From contig NW_022145530.1 in the NCBI RefSeq assembly GCF_000002235.5, positions 558,001 to 622,000 on the forward strand: a DNA stretch of 64,000 bases, read 5' to 3'. The notes under the pieces were generated by a model. The model was given only the letters and a program-made list of their open reading frames with translations, had not been told where the DNA came from and searched no databases. This DNA comes from Strongylocentrotus purpuratus. Lineage: Eukaryota; Echinodermata; Echinoidea; Camarodonta; Strongylocentrotidae. This document shows, one piece after another, positions 36,001-47,395 of the stretch (its first letter is position 1; every line of letters starts with the position of its first letter). The position numbers and the translations under genes are program-made.

Positions 36001-39000
36001 TAAAAATCAAACTAAAAGTACATACATTTTGTCTTTGGCAGAGGTAAGGAGATGAGATATGTTAAAACACAGTAAGGGTGGACTCCCCTTTTTGAGCAAA
36101 GCACACCATATATACTCACTGGATGTCTTTGGAATGCATCTTCAAGTAGATTGAGCTCCTTTAGTTTGTTCAAGATGTACTTGGAGTTGTTGGCGATCCC
36201 TCTATGGGCATAGATCTCATGGCCCTCTATGTCCAACCTCTCAGCATCCGCAGAGACATCGGTCAACATGTCCTACAAAGAGAGATGGTATCGGCATTAC
36301 CGGTATTAATCAAGGCTTGCTCAGCTATGGGGTGGTAATTACCCACTGCAAAAAAGTCAGCCAAGGTTGTGTACACAGGCAAGTACGCAGGATTTAATCA
36401 AGGGGGGGGGGGGGGGTTTTAACATTCATAAATCGGGCCAAAAATTTTGCAACGACTCAGCCAACCGTTAAATAAGCGGGGGGGGGGGGGGGGGGGGGGG
36501 GGGGGGTAAGAGGACACTTTTTTCTTTTTTTTGGTCTCGAAATTTGAAAAATTGACATTTGGCTCCAATGGGGGGGGGGGGGGGGAGGGTAAGGTCACCT
36601 TTTTAGGTCAGCTATGGGAATACTTTTTTTTCTTCTTAATAATTAAAAAAACAAAAACAAAAACAAAGGGGGGGGGGGGGGGGGTTTTAGGGAGGTGGTG
36701 GGGGGGTTTACACACATAAAAATACCAAAGGGGGGGGGGGGTTGACCCCCCAAACCCCCCCCCCCCCCCCCCCCCCCCCCCCGTATACGCGCCTGTGTGT
36801 ACATGTAAATGAATGGCAACTGCTCGCAACTCCGATCTCTGTATTTTAAGATACAGAAAGGTGAAGCCTATTACACTTTACATCATTCAAAACGGTTGTC
36901 GTTTGCTGCATTGTATCTGAACAAGACTTTAGAGATGAACTTGAGTTCTGGTCATGTGATTACATTGTAAAAGAAACTATCTGGATGCAATTAGGAAAAG
37001 TTAATGATGAAATACATATTTTGTGAAGATTCTGAGGTTATAGAATCATCAAATAAGAAATGGACTCGATCTTGCTGAAAGTAACATGAACAACACGTAG
37101 AAATGTGTATATGGGACTACACATACATGTGACATGATAGTTTGGTCCTAACATCTCAGCTATTAGTCATCATATTTCGAATAATGATGAAGGCATTTGA
37201 AGGGAAATCCTTTTCAGGTAGGACACTATATCTATGAAACTCCTCATTTTTACATAAAAAGAGTGAAAAAGCTAAGAAATCCCTTTTTTCATATATAGAG
37301 CAAATATTTTTTATTGCATGATTTGCAAACTCATTCAAGATAACTTTTACTTCCATGGCTCTTACCTTGAATGAAAGAGTCCCTCTGATTGCGATGACCA
37401 CTGACTTATGTGTATGATCCAGGGCAACAAAGAATGGACTCTGGAAAATCTGTTCAAAAAGAAATCATTCAAACAAGTTTCAATTATGTTTCAGTCATAT
37501 AATAATAATTACAGTGCTTATATAATATATACTACTTATATTACTTTGTCAGAAGTCTCTAAGCGCTCTACAATAATGCAGCATAATTACCCTGGCTTTA
37601 GCAGTGCAGCTGTTACGCGCGCTGCGTTTCAAGGAATAAATTCCTACCAGTGTGGCAAATGTAGATCAATGTCTTGCCAAAGGACAATAGTGCAGCGGCG
37701 GGACTCGAACCGCGGACCTTGTGATCGACAGTCCGGCGACGTATCCACTCGACCACAACATCTCTATATATAGACCTATAAGAGTACACATCAAAAGTTT
37801 AATTGATAAAGTTGTTTTCATATTGCATAGAGGCATGACGGGTATTGAAGCACCTCCATGACTTTGGCAGTGATGATTCTAAAATGCACAAAGAGCGAAT
37901 ACCATATTTGCCGGCGATAAGGCCGCAGTGCCGCATAGGCCGCAAAAAATGTCGAAGATGGGATTCATTCTCTTGTGTACAAATGTCGATGTGACTGAAA
38001 TCACCGCCTTAGACCGCTCGGCCATCCCGCACTGATGCCATACCCTGCAGTTTTCTCTGATGTATACATTGAAATGGATTGAAAATGGCGAATTCGCGTG
38101 CTGGATGCTTCGCGGCAGCTCCGTTAAACGGGCCCTTCTTTTACTTTTGCAATGCATTGGCACGAACTTAGATCAAGATCTATCGGCAGATGTTGTTTTT
38201 GGAAGTTTATTTTCGTCTTCATGTCAACATGCAAGATAAAATTGTCGGTAAGATGTGTGGAAATGTCCTGTACCATAGTGGTATAGTTATTTTACCGTTC
38301 GTGGTCCCATATGTGCAAATTCGTGCTGGTTTGGACTTACATTTTTAATTTTTTTTTACTGTTTCGCCGCAAAGGCCGCACCCCGACTTTTTGATATTTT
38401 CTCTTCCAAAAATACTGCGGCCTTTACGCCGGCAAATACGGTACCCCATGTGTAAAAGATCTCTGATTATTTGGGGGTCACTTGTACAAAAGCGAACTAG
38501 GACCTGGTCTAAAGGACCATCAGCTTGATACAGACATCAGATACATGTATACTAAAATCTGAGATGTGGATGGTATGTTTTATGTATAGGACTTGCCCAT
38601 CAGTTTAAATCTTACCTTATTTTTGAAGCTGACATAGAGCAGATCCTCCTCGTCTGCCCCTGCTAAGGATCTTATGGCTGTGGTGTTACACTGGCAGCAG
38701 TTATCACCTATGATGCGCTCAGAGGGTCTAATACAGGCACAGCACCTGGTGGATAATTCATAAGCAAAACTCACTTTGTCATGTACTGGTAGATGCAACT
38801 AAACTGATTTCAAGTGCTTTGGTCAGGTCTGAGGATTGTTTTTTGATCATCATGAATGCCAGCAGTCTGCATACCGGTACTCAAAGCAGACATCTACTGT
38901 AATAGCTTCGAAAAGACAAATATTTTCATGGACTGTGGTAATTTACAAGCATAATTAAGTCACAGTGTTAACTCAAAGCTTATTAGTGTCACCTTTTAGT

Positions 39001-42000
39001 GACGTTTATTTCTATCTTTTGATCCAGAATGCTCTGAATGACAAGTTTTACATTAGTAGAAAGAGCAAACATCGCATGAAAATTTGAGTCCATTTATGAT
39101 TATTAAATGGAAAATAATGATTGAAGCCATGTTTACATTAGGCCTCCTATAAAACTTCTGGGGTAGAATTGAAAATTTGGGGACTAATGTGCATCAGACC
39201 CCTTTTAAGGCTTGTTTTAAGGCTCGTTCAGATATGATGCAGTGTTTGATATAAAGTGTGATACATTTCACATTTCTGTATCTTACAACACAAAGCTCAT
39301 ATGCAACTCCTTTGTTGAGCAGAGTTGCCATTCATTTACATGTTAAAAAACATACCATATCTGAACAAGCCCTTAGTGTCAAGCCCTTACATGTAGTTAA
39401 GTTATAAAATGTTGTCCAATAAAAGAAATATATTGGGTTTACCTGCCAGCACAGCACAGCTTACACAGCCAGCATTTGAGATCTGCAGCGAATAGGACGG
39501 GCCAGCCGTTGGAGGCCATCGAGTATCGGAAGTAGTACCACATGGTTTCCAATCTCCTCTCCACCGGTTCCGTGGGCAGGGCTACATCGGGTCCAGGATC
39601 TTTGCAGGAGGCTGTCATGGGGATCTGATCCCTGATCTGTCTCTGCTGCTCAACCTGGACCAGGATCAGACCGGCTACGATGTCCGATAGGACTACATCT
39701 ACACCCTGAAATAATTGCAAGAAGATTTTAAAAATGGACGTGTGATGGAACTTTTGATCTTGCCTTCTGCAAAACACAAAACTGTTCCTCATACCCTCAC
39801 ATAACCAATCCTGTAACAGACTGGTACCATACGTTATTAAACTATACTACACATACTTGACAGGCATGAACACACATGAGACAAAGAATAAGATGAGTGA
39901 TTGTACCACACATGCTCCTGTGACAATTGCTCTGCAGTATTTTCCTACACTTACTTCTTACCCTATATTCGTGATGAAATAAACCCCTATGGCAAGGAGA
40001 TGCGTGATTGAACTTTTTGACAATACAGTCTGCAAAAACTCTATAAAACATTGTATTTAAAACACTTTTCAACATCAAAATTTGTCTAACAATATTTTTT
40101 TGTGGATTTGACAATGAACAAAGTTCCATGTGCTGCTTATTCCTTTCCCCTCCAAAAATGAAAAGAAATGAAAAGAAAAATTCTTACATATAAATGGCAG
40201 TCAGCTGAAACTTTATATATTACTAGCTTAAATAACGTTTAAACCCTGTATTACATGCAATGGACAACAAATCCTGTCTAAGTATTCAAGTGTAGAACAG
40301 TGTCAAGACAAAAAACGCCTTTGTTTTTCCTCGTGAACCAGATCTATGTGCCACATTTCAGTTTGATTCTTGCACGGGATATAGTTCCAACCAAATTTTA
40401 AAATGTCACATTTCAACATTTGAATGATCATTTAGAATGATTGTTTGGACCCTCGCTGGCATGGAAGATGATATATGGCTTTATCTTACATGAAAGAGTG
40501 ATGAAAATACAGCTGCGGCTTCTGCATACGCAATCTGTGAATTCTCATCTTTCTTCAAACAAAAACAGCATCTACGACATCTGGAAAGAAAGCAGAAAAA
40601 AAGGTTCTCGGAATTATCAGAATTAAACAGGGGCCGCTACATCACCTTCAAGAGAATGTCTTACTGTTGCTGCCACAACCTCCAAATAGGAACACCCCGG
40701 GTTGGAGAAAGAGCAGTCGATGATATAATCAATTCCCTTAATCTCTATTTCACATTTTGGCTATCTTGCCAACAAAAATTGTAATACAATGACTACAATA
40801 GAAAGAAAGATTTCCCTTAACATTTGGTTTTGGGCGAGTACAGAGCCCACTTGGAGAGATGGATGTTCATCTCTTGTTCATTCTGCACAAGCGATGTGTG
40901 TATTTACCAGTTGCCCAATCTCCCCACATTACAGCAAGTCTTACAAGAGCAAAACAACATTTTCTAGCAACCTGCTACAAACAACATCATGAACAAATGA
41001 TTTGATTTGATTTGATTTGATTTGATTTGATTTGATTTGATTTGATTTGATTTGATTTGATTTGATTCATTTATTTATTCACAGTAAAATCCCAGTTCAG
41101 CTGTTAAGCTGTTTTATGATGGGGCTGTGCATATACAATAAAAATACAAAGTAAACATAAGGAAAAAAACATATGTCATATAAAGAATAACAAGCTAGTA
41201 GAATTACTGATGACACACCGAGTAGAGATAAAATTTATATGAATTTGTATGCATGTATACGTAAATATAAAGTTTGTTATAAGTTGGTTTTAAAGCACAT
41301 ATTGTAAAGAAATATCAAAGAATTTTAACGACGTAAATATGATAAAATATCATCTGATGAGAGCCAGAAGGGCATTGACTGTGTGTTAAAATAAGATGCC
41401 CTTCTGGCTCTAAGCAGATGAAAATACCCTTACCTCTTTTCCCACTGATCAAAGTCATCAAACTGCTCGTCGCCATGGCGATGCTTCCCGCCAAAGAGCA
41501 CGAGTACACAGATAGCAATGGCAATAAGGAGGAACCAGCAAAAAATAAGGGCAGCCTGGACGAGACGGACGAGACTCACATCACACGTATGGTCGGACCG
41601 AAGCTCCCAGTCTCTGAACACCCACACTGCACCCACCTGGAAGGTAAATGATTCAAAAGATAAGATAATCAATCAAAGAATTTGCATAAATGAGATGAAA
41701 AATGAAGAAAAAAAAGTCTGCAGCACCCATCTAGACGAATCTGTGGACTCCTTAATACAAATTGTTTTTCAAGGAGTTCATTTAAAGGGATATTGTCTAT
41801 TGGCTCAGAGGTAGAGCAATAGTCGCGTACCCAGGAGGTTCCAGGTTTGATACCTTGTTAGCTTATTGATTTGTTTCAACAGACTATTGGAAAGCATGTG
41901 TGTGATTGTGTAAAAGCAACCCCCCCCCCCCCCACCCCTACTCCGGGGTTGGAGGGACCTGGTTGTGCCTACTCTGACCACATCTCATCCAACAAATTTT

Positions 42001-44271
42001 CATGTTTGAAAAATATTCTACACCTACCAAGCTACTTGCAATCTCTGCCACAAACACCAGAGCCCTGATGTAGAGCAACGCTGCTAGGTATCTCCTGGGG
42101 TAGGTGTCAGTGATAGTGCCCCGCCCGCTGACCACGCCTATAGCTGTCTCCAAGGCAACAGTGATGCTAAGTAAGATGACAAGACCAATCAGGAAGCCGG
42201 CTAGAAGGTCACCTTGTTTGCAGTGCTGGATGTTAGGGTGTTGGATCACAAACACTGCAATAGCCGACGCCAGGCTGGTTAAAATCAAAATCAAAAGTCA
42301 GTCATACATCTCAAAATCAGTTTACCTACTGTGGTCGCTTATCCATCAACGCTCAGCAATAACAGGTGTATTCTTATGTTTATTTTTTTCTTCGTGCAAA
42401 TACACTTAAAACTAAAAGATCGATGGATGCTTGAAATCCAAATTTAGAGTCCAGGCCCCCCAATAAAAAAAAATGATAATAACATAGTGTTTTAATATGC
42501 GCACAGACTCTAAAAAGTTCAGATGTAGAGCAACGCTGCTAGGTATCTCCTTGGTCTAGACCCCCTTGCAAGATATATGGCTATATACCCAATAGTGTTG
42601 AGCCCAGTAAACATTTTTTCGCTGTAAACTTTTAGATCACAAAAATAATTGTTTGCTAACTCCATAACTGTCATGATCTCTACTAAAGGACTGCATAAAT
42701 AAGTTGATTCAAACTCCCTTTTATGACTTCTTTAACAAAACTTGTCCCTTAACACATATATATTGAAGAGGACAAGTTTTTGTCATGCTTCCGTGTGGAG
42801 GTCTACAATTTTGTAGCTGGATTCTCTTAATTTCCCATACAAATGAAGAGATATAGCTGTTGTTAGATTTACTTTATTTCTATTTCAATAATAAACATAG
42901 TCTAATCAACTTTGTCCCATACAACATAGTTCATGTTGTACACGACATAACTCATATAATAAGCAAATAACTACCGTTGGTGAAGGTGATGGGACAAACT
43001 ATCACTTCCGAGGCGATCTGGATGTAGCTATCTTTCCGAAGCGAAGCTGAAGAAAGATAGCGTATACATTCAGATCGCCGAGGAAGTAATAATTTGCCAT
43101 CGCCTGAAACCAAAAGGGGATTATTTGCTTTATATTCCACGTCAGAAACATTTCACTTCCTCTGTCATTTTAGAGCAACAAGTCATCAATTAACAGCTAA
43201 CAAACGGTGTACAATACGTACAGTGCATGCAGTATGGTGGTGTGACCATTTAGTTCGCGCATGACCAAAGTTTGCATACTAATATATATAATATTATATC
43301 CCACATACTAAGAATCTTGCTCTACGATTGGTGAAAAGTAAATCACGTGAGGAAAGATAGTTCGCCCATTATTAATGGGAGAAGCAAAAGTTTGTTACAC
43401 TGTGTAGATAGTACTACTATCTACACAGTGCAACGCACTTTCATTGAAGATAGAGGTACTATCTACAAAGGGCAACGCACTTTCACTAAAGATTATCCAA
43501 ACGCGTACTAAAACAACCGTAATTAAGCGCGCATTGCCAATGAGTGCAATTAAAGAAAACACATGCGCGCACTTTACCCTCAAGGGGTTGGGTTAATCTC
43601 AAACTTTTTTGGTGTGAATTTGGGCCTAGGTGTCTTTTTATGTAGATGCATACACGTCCTTTTCTTTTTGTAATTAAATTGTTTTAGATGTGGAATATAA
43701 AGCAAATAATCACCTTTTGGTTTTCAGGCGATGGCAAACTATCACTTCCTCGTCGATCAGAATATATACGCTATCTTTCCTCAGCTTCGCTTTGGAAAGA
43801 TAGCTACATCCAGATCGCCTCGGAAGTGATAGTTTGTCCCATCACCTTTACCAACGGTAATTATTTGCTTACTGATAAACAATTAAAGTGCGATGCACTG
43901 TGTAGATAGTACTACTATCTACACAGTGCAACAAACTTTTCTTCTCCCATCAATGATGGGCGAACTGTCTTTCTTCACGAGATTTACTTTTGACCAATCG
44001 TAGAGCAAGATTCTTAGTATGTGGAATGTAATGTTTAATATAAGAACACACTAATTTCTTCAGCCCAATTTTATATATACATTTTCACTCAGGAATGTTT
44101 GTTGTAACCAGGAGGAGCATGAGGTCTCAAAGTATTTGCACCAGTAGATGGGAGGTCACCTATGCAATCAACTTACAAGATAAGGCGGACACTGGCAGAG
44201 CCTACAGCAGGAAAGACGAGATCATCACCTCCAACTTGCCATCGTCTCTTGAATAATATTAAAGCAGGCAT
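30090..44271 (-). CDS. DAGLB: Diacylglycerol lipase beta
   Basis: On the minus strand the coding exons are 44271-44177, 42274-42028, 41636-41434, 40580-40490, 39705-39443, 38745-38616, 37449-37366, 36272-36120, 35117-34990, 34406-34338, 34013-33941, 32258-32063, 31268-31100 and 30270-30090. Every junction is GT-AG and in frame, giving 693 aa against 672 in human. DAGLB is a membrane sn-1-specific lipase that makes 2-arachidonoylglycerol. Exon 1 gives MPALILFKRRW, close to vertebrate MPGMVLFGRRW. Four hydrophobic segments follow (about 23-43, 56-80, 96-125 and 137-160), then a Cys-rich stretch (RRCCFCLKKDENS). The catalytic triad is present: S432 in GHSLGAG, D484 in LGEDIVPR and H666 in IKDHLP. 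The S-to-D spacing of 52 equals that of human S443/D495. The low-complexity stretch encoded by exons 12-13 corresponds to the variable part between the core and the LYPPG motif. It aligns with DAGLB better than with DAGLA, lacking the long DAGLA tail. Confidence 0.95.
31270..31790. repeat. Polypurine (GGA/GAA)n tract in DAGLB intron 12
   Basis: About 500 bp of almost pure purine on the + strand, GGAGAAGGA type, with some higher-order repetition (an AAGGAGAGGGAGAAGAAG motif recurs near 31620-31720). It starts right beside the acceptor of exon 13. Minus-strand open frames of Leu/Ser/Pro are artefacts. Confidence 0.9.
32291..32565 (-). mobile_element. tRNA-derived SINE, near full length, copy 1
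   Basis: On the minus strand it begins with a tRNA-like head, AGTTGTGGCCTAGTGGATAA (A box), and GGCTTGAGTCCTG (decayed B box). A body follows with GGCAAGATATTATTTTACAT and TGGTAGGAATTTATTCCTTG, and it ends in (ATT)n. The same order is found at 37500-37766. It lies in DAGLB intron 11. The family name is not assigned. Confidence 0.75.
32856..33880. mobile_element. Dispersed element made of about 170-bp internal repeats
   Basis: The ends are inverted: ATGCCTCCGCC at the left, TAGCGGAGGCATA at the right. Inside, a unit containing ACCTTTGACCTCATGACCCC, CAGTTCATTGGCTCTGCAAG and GAGATAACACGATCACAAGC is repeated about four times. It ends with a (GGAC)n run and GACAACCCGAAAACATAATG. A second element with a (TTTGA)n end (33081 to about 33270) is inserted in the first repeat. 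It is non-coding and in DAGLB intron 11. Confidence 0.75.
35245..35902. mobile_element. Dispersed element with about 130-180 bp internal repeats
   Basis: Four copies of a unit carry CAATTTGAAAGAAATCTGTC and AAGAAATGTGGCAGTTAGAG, and two also carry the ATAAAAGACGGAACAATGAG type. A G run lies at the left (about 35277-35300). A GGCGGCGGACGC repeat lies at the right (about 35800-35840), just before GCATACTGCCGGGGGATACA. ATT/AAT triplets flank both sides. It lies in DAGLB intron 8. Confidence 0.7.
36376..36795 (+). mobile_element. G-tract element, copy 1
   Basis: Starts TACGCAGGATTTAATCAAGG and continues as short unique blocks separated by G runs of 12-27. The blocks include AAGAGGACACTTTTTTCTTT, TTGGTCTCGAAATTTGAAAA and AGGTCACCTTTTTAGGTCAG. 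It ends in a C run near 36782. The reverse complement of the same blocks, in the same order, forms 46990-47395. It lies in DAGLB intron 7. Confidence 0.75.
37500..37766 (-). mobile_element. tRNA-derived SINE, copy 2, with good A and B boxes
   Basis: On the minus strand the head reads GATGTTGTGGTCGAGTGGAT (A box, near 37745-37757) and GGTTCGAGTCC (exact B box, 37711-37701). The body follows with TTGGCAAGACATTGATCTAC and TGGTAGGAATTTATTCCTTG, then an (ATT)n tail at 37500-37509. The intact box pair suggests it is younger than the copy at 32291-32565. It lies in DAGLB intron 6. Confidence 0.8.
37901..38443. mobile_element. 543-bp TIR element carrying a tRNA-Leu-like segment
   Basis: The left end ACCATATTTGCCGGCGATAA and the right end TTTACGCCGGCAAATACGGT are inverted, and the match continues inward through GGCCGCAGT. 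On the minus strand, from 38034 down to about 37950, there is GATGGCCGAGCGGTCTAAGG, the D-arm/A box of a tRNA-Leu, followed by a decayed remainder (GAATGAATCCCATC in the B-box position). The acceptor stem does not close, so this is not a working tRNA. It lies in DAGLB intron 6. Confidence 0.65.
40998..41067. repeat. (TTTGA)n microsatellite, 14 units
   Basis: A clean TGATT pentanucleotide array, followed by CATTTATTTATTCACAGTAA. A shorter array of the same unit at 33081-33108 is followed by a similar TTATTTATTT sequence, which suggests the tail of a shared retroelement family. It lies in DAGLB intron 3. Confidence 0.9.
42955..44025. mobile_element. Nested palindromic element in DAGLB intron 1
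   Basis: Block A (42960-43139) is repeated inverted as A' (43692-43873). Block B (43302-43436) is repeated inverted as B' (43896-44023). A is itself a palindrome centred on GAAGCGAAGCTGA, between TATCACTTCCGAGGCGATCT and AGATCGCCGAGGAAGTAATA. B and B' each contain a perfect 33-nt palindrome, CACTGTGTAGATAGTA-C-TACTATCTACACAGTG (43398-43430 and 43896-43928). No coding frame is present. Confidence 0.8.
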
Positions 44272-45585
44272 GGCTCACATCTTCTTTCCCTCATTGACAA
44301 GTTCCCTCGTTGGTCTTGACTATGCGCAATAAAGAATAATTGATTGATGAAGCTGGAATTAAGAAAAAAAGGAGGAAGAGAAGAAGAAAGAGAAGAACAT
44401 AAAGAAGAAGTAGAACAACTCTGATTTATTGACCTGCACATCAGACCTCACTTTCCATGATTTTACGAAATATATTCAAATAATACAGAAATATAACCAA
44501 TAGAGAGACTAAGAAATTAGAATGGAAGAATATAGAGGACCCAAGATTGAAAGGCGAACCAATGAGGATGGAATGGGATGAGGGCGATTCAGGGGCTATG
44601 TCCTAAATACTAATGAAGGATGAACAAAGAGTCATGAGCTGGGTGAAGGTGATGAAAAGAAAATGGAAATGAGACTAAGATCATCAACAGCTGGATGAAA
44701 GGAAAACAATTTGAAGAACTAAGAATAAAAAATTTAACCTCTTATAAAATAAAAATGCTGAATAGTCTATGCACGACTCGAAACAACAAAGCGGTGAATG
44801 TAAACAAACGCACAGCCTTTCAAAACCTCTTGCATATTCAGCATTTTCGAGCGAACGGCGCTCTTTAGCATGAATAATCATATTTGCTGCACTGCGCCGC
44901 TACCTACCGTGCATGCTGTGTACTTTCTCTTCGCCAACAATCAACAATACAACATGGAGGCTTGGTTTAGGACGAGGAATCACCGTTTTTCCCATCAAAG
45001 ACTTCTTCAAAATTATAATTTCAAGTGTGGCCGTGGGGCGCGATGTCCAAAGTAGTAAAAAAAAAACATTGTCGACTTAGGTCTAGTCAAAATTGTAATT
45101 ACTAACTTTTCACATTTCGAAAAAGATGTCGCCAAACCCGCTGTTTGATTCGTGTTTAGGATTAGATCTGGAGCTCCGAGTCCGACGCGTACGCGTACGC
45201 CTTCGTCGTCGGAGCTCCCTGGAGCTGGAGTTACATAAAACCCAACATATAGATAAATATCTGGGACTGTAATAAAAAATATTATCCACTGTGCACAGGC
45301 ACAGACAAAACCAAAAGGCAATTCATTTATTCAGAGTCAGGCGCAAAACAGAACAGCAATCGAATATATTATGTATGAGCTGGTCTAGCCTAACACTGCC
45401 TAATACTCTTATCGATTGAAGCTACTTATTTTGACTTCATTATAAAGAGAAACTAACCTGTTCACAAACAAGAACGTCTGACAGCAGTCTGGATCAAAAG
45501 AAGATTCCTGCAAATTACGTCATTGTCTATATTTAGATTTGAAAAATTCGCGACTCGACTCGCGCCTAGTCGAAAAGGATTGGCA

Positions 45586-45625
<40 letters not shown>
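45586..45625. repeat. G40 homopolymer
   Basis: Forty consecutive G residues on the + strand. Its true length may be unreliable in the assembly. Confidence 0.9.
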
Positions 45626-45626
<1 letters not shown>

Positions 45627-45631
45627 AGGGC

Positions 45632-46500
45632 ATTTATAATTAAATTGCCTAATATTCAAATACAAATTTGCTCAGGATTGGCCTTAAGGTTTTAAAGTAC
45701 CGAAATAGCATTCTGTAAAGACAAAGTTTCCTCCTATAGTTAAAATAGAAATTAGGGCTAATCCTAGACTATATGCAGTCTATCACAAATATATGTAGAA
45801 ACTAAGTATTTGTTTGTATTCAAGCAAACTTACACCGGGCTTACCCCCTACAGGAGGGTCTGGGAGAAGGAGGGGGTAGTATTTGCAATTCTGTATATTG
45901 AAGCCCAATATATTATTGATGCTATTGAGTCTTATTAATACTTTTTAATTAATATCAAATCATGTGATATATGCGATCATAATATTGCGCGAGCGAGATA
46001 AATATATATGGGCAGTAACATGCGCCTAAATTAATTGCCTAATATTCAAATAATAATTTGCTTCGGACTCTTCAGGGTTTTAAAGTATAGCCTCCTGTAA
46101 AGACAAAGTTTCCTCGAATAGAAAGCATATTTAGGCTTATATATAGCCCACAATCCCGTGCAGATATTACCCACTGGTCCCATCAATTTCTCCATCTTCA
46201 AAGGGCTAATTATCCTATGCAGTCTATCACCAATAGCCTATTTGTAGAAAATATATTTGTATACGCACCGGATTTACCCCCTACATGAGGGTCTGGGGAG
46301 GGGGCGGGGGTTGGGGGAGGGGTGTAGTATTTACAATGTTACCATTATCATGCAGTGGCAATTATTATGAGGAATCCCAAAATATAATGCTATTTATGTA
46401 ATTTTTTTTTTTAATGAGTATCAAATATGTCATCTTATAAAGTATGCGATTATAGTCATACGGCGCGAGCGAGATAAAAAAATATATATATAGGCTATAT
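45632..46500. repeat. Diverged tandem duplication, about 400-450 bp unit
   Basis: Two consecutive copies share ATTGCCTAATATTCAAATA, TAAAGACAAAGTTTCCTC, TGCAGTCTATCAC, TTACCCCCTACA(G/T)GAGGG, GCGCGAGCGAGATAAA and other blocks in the same order. They are non-coding. Confidence 0.75.
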
Positions 46501-46989
46501 TATAAAAGTGAAGGGGGGGTGCGCATGGGCATATATGAGCTGAAAGTTTGTGTTAATTAGCCAACAACAGGCCTCGGGACGGGACTTGACATAGGCATAC
46601 TCCCATAAAGCCCTCGATCAGACTTCACAAAAATGTAGCCTTTTGTTATCATTATTATTAGTAATTATTTATTCGGCAAAGTAAAAAAAAGATGAAGAAA
46701 ACAGTGAATACATATTTTAATGTATTCACTTACACAAGACTAAAGTTTGATAAGAGACACGGGGGGGGGGGGATAGATTATTAATATTGTTGAAAAAGAG
46801 AGTCGAACCGATCGTTCCATTGATGATTACGGTGGACTGTTCCTTTTGGTACAGGAGGTTGCTAGAAATAAAATAAAAGGATGAAGAATGTTTTTAGAGT
46901 TGAGTGCCCTCTTTCAATGGAAAAAAATGTGTTTCCATTCAGTTTTATTTCACCGGCTAGTCCATCCAGATGGAGACTGCCGCCTGGCC

Positions 46990-47153
46990 AGAATGAACTT
47001 GGTGTTGACCAGGCGCGTGACCAGGGGGGGGGGGGGGGGGGGGTTTTAAACCCCCCCCCCTTGAGTTTTTTTTATATGTGTATGTTTTGTTTATGATTTT
47101 TGTGAACCCCCCCCCCCCTTTTGATTTTTCTTTTTGTTTTTTTGTTTTTTTGT

Positions 47154-47189
<36 letters not shown>

Positions 47190-47303
47190 ATACCAATGGC
47201 TGACCTAAAAAAGGTGACCTTACCCCCACCCCAACGGAACAAAATGTCAAATTTTCAAATTTCGAGACCAGAAAAAAAAAAAGTGTCCTCTTACCCCAGC
47301 CCC

Positions 47304-47374
<71 letters not shown>

Positions 47375-47395
47375 ATCCTGAAAATCCTGCATACG
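46990..47395 (-). mobile_element. G-tract element, copy 2 (inverted relative to 36.4 kb)
   Basis: The reverse-complement counterpart of 36376-36795: CTGACCTAAAAAAGGTGACC, TTTCAAATTTCGAGACCAG and AAGTGTCCTCTTAC appear, separated by C runs, ending AAAATCCTGCATACG. It includes a 70-C run (47305-47374) and a run of about 31 A near 47158-47187. Polyproline and polyglycine frames over it are artefacts. Confidence 0.75.

Noticed and set aside
37676-37766. tRNA gene with exact B box
   Set aside because: The head is tRNA-like, but a second copy with the same downstream body and an (ATT)n tail shows it to be a SINE.
37950-38034. tRNA-Leu gene on the minus strand
   Set aside because: The A-box region is good, but the acceptor stem does not pair and the T arm is decayed; it is a remnant in a repeat element.
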